Of a stretch of 42,376 nt of DNA, positions 25,640 through 31,708 are shown in pieces. The position numbers and the translations under genes were made by a program. Origin of the DNA: a virus; IMG/VR virus record IMGVR_UViG_3300040801_001244, positions 1-42,376 of that record; one strand, 5' to 3'. Positions within the stretch are counted from its first letter, which is position 1; each line of letters starts with the position of its first letter. The notes below the pieces were generated by a model. It was not told where the DNA came from. It saw only the letters and a program-made list of their open reading frames with translations, and did no database searches.

Positions 25640-25930
25640 GAAAGAATTGGGCATGGTATTGGGGTATGCACCTATGCCAATACCACCTAATACCAGGTGG
25701 TATCAAAAGTTATAACTTAGGAAATCAATCTTGAATTCTTTTTCTAAGCCCTTGATTATTGGTATTGGCGCCTGGCATATTCAATACTCCTCAATTACAC
25801 CTAAGTTATTGATTTCTAAGACCTGGTATTGGGGTATTGGGGGTATTGGACTCTTTTGTCCAAATTTTTTTTTTTTGAAATTTATTCTATCTAATACCTC
25901 AATACCCACACTATACTTAGGGTATTTTAT
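25640..25930. repeat. GGTATTGG repeat cluster; candidate replication origin
   Basis: This is part of a 602-bp stretch (25451-26052) without a credible gene. The octamer GGTATTGG occurs at 25655, 25761, 25825, 25833 and 25842, and its complement CCAATACC at 25677. Variants are at 25688, 25783, 25892, 25900 and 25921. The region is AT-rich, with a T run of about a dozen bases near 25865, and includes a 9-bp hairpin and inverted copies of ACTTAGGAAATCAAT (near 25715 and 25800). Clustered short repeats beside an AT-rich block resemble iteron origins. An ORF of 87 codons through it starts at TTG, lacks a ribosome site and is rejected. Confidence 0.6.
25680..25703. repeat. Hairpin inside the repeat cluster
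   Basis: ATACCACCT / AGGTGGTAT is a perfect 9-bp stem with a six-base AATACC loop. It may serve as origin structure; function unknown. Confidence 0.7.
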
Positions 25931-25966
25931 CTGTAAAATAGCAACAAAAACAGCTCATAGAACATA

Positions 25967-25995
25967 TGTACCTGGTGGTCTGACCGGTATATAAT
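25967..25995 (+). promoter_or_regulatory. Candidate promoter of the second early operon
   Basis: TGTACC, 17-bp spacer, perfect TATAAT (25990-25995). The weak -35 is offset by the perfect -10. The predicted +1 is about 26002, at the start of the leader palindrome. Confidence 0.5.
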
Positions 25996-26002
25996 GATCA
26001 CA

Positions 26003-26026
26003 TGCACGTGCATAGGGGTACGTGCA
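26003..26026 (+). promoter_or_regulatory. Stem-loop at the 5' end of the second early mRNA
   Basis: TGCACGT pairs with ACGTGCA (7 bp) around a ten-base loop; the first half lies in a perfect 12-bp palindrome, ATGCACGTGCAT (26002-26013), which could instead be an operator at +1. The ribosome site ATAGAAAGGAGA follows. Confidence 0.5.
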
Positions 26027-26052
26027 CATTAATAGAAAGGAGACCCTGTTCA

Positions 26053-26511
26053 ATGAACAAGCAAAAGATGCATGGCATCATCATGTCCGCGGTCCACGGC
26101 ACGTTCGGCGAGGTCCGAGCTGAATTGGGCGGATGCGCTACGTGGGAAGAGCTGAACGACTTCATGAGAGAGTCGTCGATCATCGCAGGCCAAGGTGCAC
26201 AGCGAGTTGATCACTCCAAGCAGGGGATCAAGATCCTCCGCTTGCTGTCCCTCGTCAGTGTAGACGGCAATACTGACGACGAAATGGCTCGGATCATGAC
26301 CCGCATCGTCGACACCATCGCGAAGGCCGATATTCACCGCTGGCTGACTCGTCGCTATTTCGAGATCAACGCATCCTGGGATCCCAGGACCGAGTTCGGC
26401 ATGGTGAAGGACATGATGCTCGATGCTCTCAACGAGCGCGTTGTCGAAGACACCAAGATGTACGGCGAAGATTTCGCTAAGGCGATCTTTAAGGAGGAAA
26501 GCGATGGCTGA
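26053..26511 (+). CDS. Hypothetical early protein (152 aa)
   Basis: Starts MNKQKMHGIIMSAVHG at the ATG after AGAAAGGAGACCCTGTTCA. It is almost fully helical and balanced in charge (ADIHRWLTRRYFEINASWDP, MVKDMMLDALNERVV). No enzyme motif is visible. The 3' end overlaps the next gene by 8 bp. It is the first gene behind the candidate origin, so a role in early takeover or origin control is possible but unsupported. Confidence 0.65.
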   Translation: MNKQKMHGIIMSAVHGTFGEVRAELGGCATWEELNDFMRESSIIAGQGAQRVDHSKQGIKILRLLSLVSVDGNTDDEMARIMTRIVDTIAKADIHRWLTRRYFEINASWDPRTEFGMVKDMMLDALNERVVEDTKMYGEDFAKAIFKEESDG

Positions 26512-27214
26512 TATCGACGATAACGAACCAGTCGATCTTCACGGTCACAATTTCACGGATGAGGAGCGTCGGCAACGGCGCACTCATGTCGTGGTGACCT
26601 ACAACCACAACGGTCAGTTGGAAGTTCTGAGGTATCCCTCGGTCGGTATGGCCAAGGCGATCTTCATGGACCACAACGTAATCTACCAGTGTCCAGAGGA
26701 CTTCCACAGAGGCATGAGCATTGCTCAGTTACGAGCCCTGTACAAACGGATGACTCCTGACAAGGACCATCGTACACTGGACCGACTTCAGTCAAAGCAC
26801 CATCTCTCCTGTTTGGTATGGGTTGCGGCTAATGAGTATGCGAAGCCGTTTAATCCCAGATCCCGGGCACCCAAGCCTGGTACCAAGAAATACGAAACAC
26901 GGCGAGACCGCATCAGAGTCTCCCTCGAATTGCGTGATGCCACGTCTTCGAAGAACTTCACGCACTCGCTGTACCAACGGTACGTCAAGTTGCCTGCTCA
27001 GGCGAAAGTAATCATCCAGTATCTCATGGAAAATACTGCCGAGGGCAATAAGTATACGTGGCAGCAGATCGAGCAACTGATCGTCCAGGCGCATGACGAA
27101 GATGTGCTTCAGACGAGACAAGAGCCGGTGCGGATCTTCAAGTATTACAAAAAGCGCTTGGTTGACGATTGCCTTTTGGAGGTTCTCGATGAAGACGAGG
27201 CAGACATCAGTTAA
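26504..27214 (+). CDS. Early protein with winged-helix-like C-terminus (236 aa)
   Basis: The ATG at 26504 follows AAGGAGGAAAGCG and overlaps the upstream gene. The N-terminal half (VVTYNHNGQLEVLRYPSV, YKRMTPDKDHRTLDRL) is of unknown type. Residues about 162-227 read VKLPAQAKVIIQYLMEN, YTWQQIEQLIVQAH and LQTRQEPVRIFKYYKKRLV, matching the C-terminal domain of the proteins at 24453 and 28419. The acidic tail is DEDEADIS. I infer a paralogous nucleic-acid-binding family of three. Confidence 0.7.
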   Translation: MADIDDNEPVDLHGHNFTDEERRQRRTHVVVTYNHNGQLEVLRYPSVGMAKAIFMDHNVIYQCPEDFHRGMSIAQLRALYKRMTPDKDHRTLDRLQSKHHLSCLVWVAANEYAKPFNPRSRAPKPGTKKYETRRDRIRVSLELRDATSSKNFTHSLYQRYVKLPAQAKVIIQYLMENTAEGNKYTWQQIEQLIVQAHDEDVLQTRQEPVRIFKYYKKRLVDDCLLEVLDEDEADIS

Positions 27215-27422
27215 GGTCACGGTTAATTTGCATGTTGAGGTCCCAGATCATTGGGATCAGCAGCAGGTAGAAGAAGCCACTGAGAATACGGTTTTTGACG
27301 CACTGGATGATAAGAGAGTCCAGCTTCGTAATATCCCGACATTTCGCGAAGTATTCGATGATTACGCGATGCTGGTATCCTGGTATATCGAACACAGTGA
27401 GGAACAAGACGATGAAGCTTAA
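27189..27422 (+). CDS. Hypothetical small protein (77 aa)
   Basis: The ATG at 27189 follows TTGGAGGTTCTCG and overlaps the previous gene by 26 bp. It starts MKTRQTSVKVTVNLHVEVPD, a beta strand pair, then an acidic helix ending EHSEEQDDEA. No family is recognised. Its tight overlap with both neighbours supports translation. Confidence 0.55.
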   Translation: MKTRQTSVKVTVNLHVEVPDHWDQQQVEEATENTVFDALDDKRVQLRNIPTFREVFDDYAMLVSWYIEHSEEQDDEA

Positions 27423-27633
27423 GCAGCTCAACCCCAACAAGAAGATGGCTATCATGAGCCCGGATCCTATGCATCCTGGCCGCCTTTACTTGCGCACGGA
27501 AGAAGACGGCGAGGGCATTTGGTATTATGCCGACTGGAAGAAATGCAGCCCTGAAGAAGTCGCCTCGCACAGGGATGACAATGGAGACATCATTGTCGGT
27601 CTTGAGCTCGCCTGGCTGAGGGGGACTCGTTGA
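27412..27633 (+). CDS. Hypothetical small protein (73 aa)
   Basis: Starts MKLKQLNPNKKMAIMSPD after GTGAGGAACAAGACG, overlapping the previous gene. It is beta-rich (GRLYLRTEEDGEGIWYYADW) with Trp and Tyr, so a small folded domain is likely. No function can be assigned. Confidence 0.55.
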   Translation: MKLKQLNPNKKMAIMSPDPMHPGRLYLRTEEDGEGIWYYADWKKCSPEEVASHRDDNGDIIVGLELAWLRGTR

Positions 27634-27645
27634 TGGAGCAGCGCG

Positions 27646-28317
27646 ATGCCTAAGACGCTATCAGGATTTCGATACAGCAAAGAGATTGACTATCTCCCAG
27701 GCTGTCCACTCGAGCTGCATGATCCTCCGGTATCAGACGATAAGTATGGCTTGATCTACGAGTATCTGCCGTATGATGCGCTATATCCTTGGCGTATGCT
27801 CATTGCCTGTGCGTGCTCGCTACGTACGACGCGTAGGCGATTGATCCCTGTCTTGCGGCGCATTTACTTCAACTATCCAGATCCCTTTTCCTTGGCTTGT
27901 GCTAACCGTAGTGATATCGAGTTCCTGCTCGCACCAATTGGTAGTCAGGCAGCAAGAGCCATGCGGATTCAAAGGATGAGCTACCACTGGGTTGAGATCC
28001 GTAAAAAACACGGTCTCGATCACCTAGGCCCACATAGAGGCCAGCGCAAGGTCCGAGGTCACCCGATCAAGTTCTATCAGCACTTGCCTGGTGTCGATGA
28101 TTACGGGCAAGAGTGCATCAAGATATTCGTAAACGGCGATTTGTCATTTGAACCCAAGGACCCCGATCTGCAAAAGTATGTTACGTGGGCACGTGACTAT
28201 TATAAGGACTACCTTACTCATGAGATTTTCCAGAGACGACTGCAAGGTATTACTGTCGATTCTGCTGATTCCAACCATAGTGGCACTGCTGATGGCAATA
28301 GTCATCGTAATAAGTAA
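27646..28317 (+). CDS. MBD4-like HhH-GPD DNA glycosylase (223 aa)
   Basis: The ATG at 27646 follows GGAGCAGCG. The sequence has the HhH-GPD architecture: YPWRMLIACACSLRTTRRRLI (46-66), YPDPFSLACANRSDIEFLLAPIG (77-99), then the hairpin LPGVDDYGQECIKIF (147-161). The stretch after the hairpin, EPKDPDLQKYVTWA (169-182), lines up with MBD4 HPEDHKLNKYHDWL, placing D172 at the catalytic aspartate. No iron-sulphur cysteine cluster is visible, which fits MBD4 rather than EndoIII or MutY. MBD4 removes T or 5-hydroxymethyl-U opposite G. The gene lies upstream of the nucleotide-modification genes. Substrate is inferred. Confidence 0.72.
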   Translation: MPKTLSGFRYSKEIDYLPGCPLELHDPPVSDDKYGLIYEYLPYDALYPWRMLIACACSLRTTRRRLIPVLRRIYFNYPDPFSLACANRSDIEFLLAPIGSQAARAMRIQRMSYHWVEIRKKHGLDHLGPHRGQRKVRGHPIKFYQHLPGVDDYGQECIKIFVNGDLSFEPKDPDLQKYVTWARDYYKDYLTHEIFQRRLQGITVDSADSNHSGTADGNSHRNK

Positions 28318-28334
28318 CTAACGACTCAAAAGGG

Positions 28335-28363
28335 TTTACCTGGAAACATTAACAGTGTACTAT
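28335..28363 (+). promoter_or_regulatory. Candidate promoter of the nucleotide/replication block
   Basis: TTTACC, 17-bp spacer, TACTAT. Bases around the -10 (28348-28369) are 18 of 22 identical to those at 24392-24412. The predicted +1 is about 28370. Confidence 0.6.
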
Positions 28364-28370
28364 GTATCCC

Positions 28371-28390
28371 AACACCATCACGGTGTTTTT
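28371..28390 (+). promoter_or_regulatory. Stem-loop at the 5' end of the nucleotide-block mRNA
   Basis: AACACC pairs with GGTGTT (6 bp) around ATCAC and is followed by TTT. It begins at the predicted +1. It could stabilise the mRNA or act as a weak attenuator. Confidence 0.5.
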
Positions 28391-28418
28391 CAACCAACGT
28401 AGAAAGGAGTTATCGCTC

Positions 28419-28787
28419 ATGGCGACGAAGAAGACGAGCAAGGTCGAGAAGGCCGAGGCCCCCGAAGCTGGTGCCGAAGCCACCACCAAGACCAAGACGC
28501 CCAAGGGTCCCAAGACCCGTAAGGTCCATCACTACGTCTCGCTGCGCGAGGCCGGTGCGGACGACAAGCTGCCCAAGCAGGCTCAGGTGCTCTCCGAGAC
28601 CCTGGCTGCGGCCGGCAAGAAGGGCTTCACCAAGGACGAGTTCGTGGCCGCCCTCGAGGGCAAGCTCGAGACTCGCCAGCCGATCGAGCGCATCATCGCG
28701 TACTACCAGAAGAAGCTGGAAACGATGGGCCTCGTGAAGGTGTCGACCTTCGAGGAAGAGGTGGCCGAGAACAAGGAAGCCGCCTAG
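28419..28787 (+). CDS. Lys/Ala-rich protein with winged-helix-like C-terminus (122 aa)
   Basis: Starts MATKKTSKVEKAEAPEAG after AGAAAGGAGTTATCGCTC. Residues 1-36 are a Lys/Ala/Pro-rich flexible tail (KTKTPKGPKTRKV) of the kind that binds DNA or RNA. Residues about 50-108 read KLPKQAQVLSETLAAAG, FTKDEFVAALEG and LETRQPIERIIAYYQKKLETMGLV, the shared domain of the 24453 and 26504 proteins. GC-rich codons and its own promoter and terminator suggest strong expression. A histone-like or regulatory role is inferred. Confidence 0.75.
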   Translation: MATKKTSKVEKAEAPEAGAEATTKTKTPKGPKTRKVHHYVSLREAGADDKLPKQAQVLSETLAAAGKKGFTKDEFVAALEGKLETRQPIERIIAYYQKKLETMGLVKVSTFEEEVAENKEAA

Positions 28788-28802
28788 TTCTCGCCTGGAA
28801 AT

Positions 28803-28835
28803 GGGGGCCTGCAATCAAGCGGGCCCCCTTTCTTT
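28803..28835 (+). terminator. Intrinsic terminator after the Lys/Ala-rich gene
   Basis: A 10-bp stem GGGGGCCTGC / GCGGGCCCCC (one G-U), AATCAA loop, then TTTCTTT. The ribosome site of the next gene (AGAAAGGAAACAAC) begins directly behind it, so it probably limits, not ends, downstream expression. Confidence 0.9.
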
Positions 28836-28849
28836 AGAAAGGAAACAAC

Positions 28850-29695
28850 ATGGCCAATGCACGCGGTAAGGCGATCGATAAGACGCATCTCAGTATCGAT
28901 CAAGCAGAAGAACGTGGCTTCATTCACAGGGATTATATCGCGCACTGCCTGCGATGGACGCATGTCGTCAAGTTCCTGTCCCAAAAGCAGCGTTACAAAG
29001 ACGCGCAAATCCTAGATATCGGCTGTGGCAAGGAAGTACCCCTGGCCAAGCTGATGTATTCTAGCCGGTATATCGTGAAAAAGTATGCAGGCATCGACGT
29101 CAATAAGATGGTCGTTCCGCAGATGTTTCACACCGGCAAGTTCCCCATCGAGCTCTATTCTGGGGATGCTGCTGATCTTTCAGTTGAGGATCTTGGGTTC
29201 CAGCCCAACATTGTTACGTGCTTCGAGGTCCTCGAGCATGTGGAACCGGCACACGCACGTGACATCATGCTTAATGTGTTGACGCTCGCAGATCCTGAGG
29301 CTGATATCTTCATCAGCACTCCTAACTGGGATCCTCATGTGGGTGCAGCTGCTAATCACGTGAACGAAATGAGGTACGAGGCCCTCGGCGCAATGCTCGA
29401 GGATATCGGCTATCATATCCAGGATACGTGGGGCACGTTTGCTTCGATCAAGGACTACAAGTCGTACATCGAAGAGACTGAGTTCAAGGCCTTCTTTGAA
29501 GCTGCAAGAGGGTACTATGACGTCAACTATCTGGCCACTATTTTCGCTCCAATCCTGCCACCAGAGTTGGCCAGGAATGTGCTCTGGCACCTCAAGCCAG
29601 CCGCAAGTGGTCACGACTACGGCATTCATTTCAACTGGGACTCGGTCCCCGAGCCATATACCAGTTCTGATAAGTGGCAGGAGCTTAAGGCATGA
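28850..29695 (+). CDS. SAM-dependent methyltransferase (281 aa)
   Basis: The class I fold is clear: motif I ILDIGCG at 54-60, acidic GIDVN (D83) after the second strand, and CFEVLEHVEP at 124-133. It then shows FISTPNWDPHVGAAANHVNE, common in Methyltransf_11/23 type enzymes. It lacks the DPPY/NPPY or PC catalytic motifs of DNA base methyltransferases, so the target is more likely a small molecule, a modified base group or a sugar. It opens the nucleotide-metabolism block and overlaps the next gene by ATGA, so it may act on the modified pyrimidine made by its neighbours. Substrate is unknown. Confidence 0.8.
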   Translation: MANARGKAIDKTHLSIDQAEERGFIHRDYIAHCLRWTHVVKFLSQKQRYKDAQILDIGCGKEVPLAKLMYSSRYIVKKYAGIDVNKMVVPQMFHTGKFPIELYSGDAADLSVEDLGFQPNIVTCFEVLEHVEPAHARDIMLNVLTLADPEADIFISTPNWDPHVGAAANHVNEMRYEALGAMLEDIGYHIQDTWGTFASIKDYKSYIEETEFKAFFEAARGYYDVNYLATIFAPILPPELARNVLWHLKPAASGHDYGIHFNWDSVPEPYTSSDKWQELKA

Positions 29696-30093
29696 GCAAT
29701 CCGTTCGATGATGTCAAGGCCTTCATGAATCGGTTCAAGCTCACCGATCATTGCCATCCCACTGGTCAGCCAGCTTTGCTCAACGACGATCTTTTCAGAT
29801 TCCGCATGGAGTTCCTCCGTGAGGAGATGTTGGAGTATCTACAGTCCCACGAAGAAGGCGACCTGGTCGGTTGCTGCGATGCTCTCATGGACCTGATCTA
29901 TGTAGCCATCGGCACGGCCCATTTCCACGGCTTCCTGGCTAAAAGCGCCTGGAATGCTGTTCATAGTGCCAACATGAAGAAGATTCCTGTCTCGTCCCCT
30001 GGTGAGAGTAAGCGCAACAGTAGTTACGACATCGTCAAGCCTGAGGGATGGGTCGGACCTGAAGAATACATCCGGAGGATTCACCAGCTATGA
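29692..30093 (+). CDS. MazG-like nucleotide pyrophosphohydrolase (133 aa)
   Basis: All-alpha NTP pyrophosphatase pattern: MEFLREEMLEYL (E40, E44, E45) for the first metal pair, then CCDALMDLIYVAIG (D63, D67) for the second. Length fits a single-domain MazG-like enzyme. It begins inside the stop of the methyltransferase gene. Such enzymes can act on dCTP or dUTP. Beside a dCMP-hydroxymethylase-like gene, it could hydrolyse dCTP to supply dCMP and exclude unmodified cytosine; that is inference. Confidence 0.75.
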   Translation: MSNPFDDVKAFMNRFKLTDHCHPTGQPALLNDDLFRFRMEFLREEMLEYLQSHEEGDLVGCCDALMDLIYVAIGTAHFHGFLAKSAWNAVHSANMKKIPVSSPGESKRNSSYDIVKPEGWVGPEEYIRRIHQL

Positions 30094-30431
30094 GCCACCT
30101 CTCTGATCACAACCAACGCGCACTCGCTGACCTTGATCGGCACCTCACTCGCGGCGATGAACCTGTCGATGAGCCAACTGTAATGCAGGAAGCCGAAGCC
30201 CTCATTTACAACGATCGCCGTGAGGACTACGGTGAAGCTCTCGTAAACTTCAATCGCATTGCTGCTGGCTGGACTGCTATCTTAGGCAAGTCAGTTACGG
30301 CAAAGGACGTTGCTCTCTGCATGACGTGGCTTAAGATCGCACGGGAGTGTGACGGCAGTAAGCGTGATAACATCGTGGATGCGATCGGTTATCTCGGGCT
30401 GATCGAGCAGATGGACTTGATCGATGGGTAA
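30090..30431 (+). CDS. Phage DUF6378-type protein (113 aa)
   Basis: The N-terminus is acidic (DRHLTRGDEPVDEPTVMQ). The core ALIYNDRREDYGEALVNF, GKSVTAKDVALCMTWLKIARE and KRDNIVDAIGYLGLIEQM is a conserved small phage family of unknown function, often close to nucleotide-metabolism genes; I believe it is the DUF6378 type. It overlaps its neighbours by ATGA at the 5' end and by 8 bp at the 3' end, so it is coupled to the MazG-like and TS-fold genes. Confidence 0.7.
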   Translation: MSHLSDHNQRALADLDRHLTRGDEPVDEPTVMQEAEALIYNDRREDYGEALVNFNRIAAGWTAILGKSVTAKDVALCMTWLKIARECDGSKRDNIVDAIGYLGLIEQMDLIDG

Positions 30432-31218
30432 TGCGACAGCAGAATGGGCACACGCCTACAATCAGTGCATGCTGTCTGGAACTGATTCAGCTCCGAGAAA
30501 CAAGCCCATCAAAGAGCGGATCGGTGTGCAACATCGGTTTCATGGCTCTAAGCCAGTGTGCGTGCATCCTGACAGAAACCCTGGCTATCGCTTCATGGCT
30601 GCTGAGGCTTTCTGGATTCTCAGTGGTGATAACAGGGTTGACACGATCGCACCATACGCCAAGCACATCAAGAACTTCTCTGATGACGAGATCCACTTCG
30701 ATGGTGCATACGGCCCTAAGGTCGTGGACCAGCTTCCGTACATCATTAAGACGCTGACCAAGGACCCAGATTCCCGGCAAGCGGTCCTGAATATCTGGCG
30801 TGAGAAACCGCAGCAGTCAAAAGATGTGCCATGTACATTGTCTGCGCAGTTCTTCCTGAGACACGGGCATATTAGTTCCGTGTGGACAATGCGCTCATCT
30901 GATATCTGGCTTGGTCTGCCTTATGACATGTTCAACTTCTCGATGATCACTGGCTATATCGGTCTGATCCTTCGCCAGAAGATGTGTCGCGAGGTATCCA
31001 TGGGTTGGGTCACGATCAACGTAGGCAGCTCCCATTTGTATCTGCCCAGAGATACGGCTGAAGCATCACACAGTGATTACACCGGGCCATCGTTCAACCT
31101 TGAGCAATTCTACGCTGGTGATGATTTGCTATTCTCGTTGGACGCATATCGCAATGTTGAAGGAGGCGCTCGTACCATGCTTGAAAAGAGAAACGCCGAT
31201 GCGCATCGAGACGGATGA
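30424..31218 (+). CDS. Thymidylate-synthase-fold enzyme, probably dCMP hydroxymethylase (264 aa)
   Basis: The TS fold is clear: E61 in EAFWILSGD, R118 in DSRQAVLNIW, catalytic C137 in DVPCTLS (TS has PCH), then MRSSDIWLGLPYDMFNF (156-172) and GSSHLYLPRD (201-210). In TS the motif is LGLPFN, where Asn holds the pyrimidine ring of dUMP; here the residue is Asp168. Asn to Asp is the known switch in T4 dCMP hydroxymethylase that selects dCMP. I therefore call dCMP hydroxymethylase, using methylene-tetrahydrofolate to make 5-hydroxymethyl-dCMP. A TS of altered specificity is the alternative. It overlaps the dCMP deaminase gene by 20 bp. Confidence 0.75.
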   Translation: MGNATAEWAHAYNQCMLSGTDSAPRNKPIKERIGVQHRFHGSKPVCVHPDRNPGYRFMAAEAFWILSGDNRVDTIAPYAKHIKNFSDDEIHFDGAYGPKVVDQLPYIIKTLTKDPDSRQAVLNIWREKPQQSKDVPCTLSAQFFLRHGHISSVWTMRSSDIWLGLPYDMFNFSMITGYIGLILRQKMCREVSMGWVTINVGSSHLYLPRDTAEASHSDYTGPSFNLEQFYAGDDLLFSLDAYRNVEGGARTMLEKRNADAHRDG

Positions 31219-31708
31219 ATATTTTATCGAGATCGCGAAACTGGTTGCTCGTCGTAGCACATGCATACGGCGTAGCGTTGGGTGTGTTCTTGTCGATAGT
31301 CAACGGCGCATACTCGCCACGGGATATAACGGTGTTCCCAGTGGCTATCCTCATTGTATCGATCATCCTTGCCCAGGCGCGTCCCTCGAATCTGGTACAG
31401 GCTTGGACATCTGCGAGTCGATCCATGCAGAACAGAATGCGCTTTTACAGTGCCCTGATATCGATCGGATCAGCACTTGTTATTGCACTACTGCTCCATG
31501 TCCAATATGCACCAAGTTACTACTGAACACGGCATGTAGTCGAATCGTGTTCCTCGAGCCTTATCCCGGATGGGAGACTAACAAGGCGTTTTTCGAAAAG
31601 AAAGGAGATCGTAGTTATGTTCCACACACCTCCTCCGGGAGACTGGCAACCAGTGAGGTTGTCGGAGGATACGTTCGACCTGACGGAACCAGATATTCTG
31701 GCGATTGA
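31199..31708 (+). CDS. dCMP deaminase (169 aa)
   Basis: Zinc-dependent deaminase motifs: HAEQNAL (H76, E78) and APCPICTKLLLN (C101, C104), with LATGYNGVPSGYPHC upstream as in the T4-type dCMP deaminases. The start MRIETDEYFIEIAKLVARRS is chosen because it aligns with that family; earlier ATGs extend back into the TS-fold gene. The 3' end overlaps the polymerase start by 92 bp. It converts dCMP to dUMP. With a dCMP hydroxymethylase next door the two would compete for or split the dCMP pool. Confidence 0.85.
   Translation: MRIETDEYFIEIAKLVARRSTCIRRSVGCVLVDSQRRILATGYNGVPSGYPHCIDHPCPGASLESGTGLDICESIHAEQNALLQCPDIDRISTCYCTTAPCPICTKLLLNTACSRIVFLEPYPGWETNKAFFEKKGDRSYVPHTSSGRLATSEVVGGYVRPDGTRYSGD

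Noticed and set aside
25731-25994. ORF of 87 codons through the repeat cluster
   Set aside because: Starts at TTG without ribosome site and translates simple repeats rich in I, G, Y and F; the noncoding repeat explanation is better.
31215-31526. Membrane-protein-like ORF (103 codons) inside the dCMP deaminase gene
   Set aside because: Its ATG overlaps the TS-fold stop (ATGA) and it has three hydrophobic stretches, but the deaminase frame carries the clear zinc motifs and the whole ORF is contained in it. Ribosome profiling would be needed to revive it.
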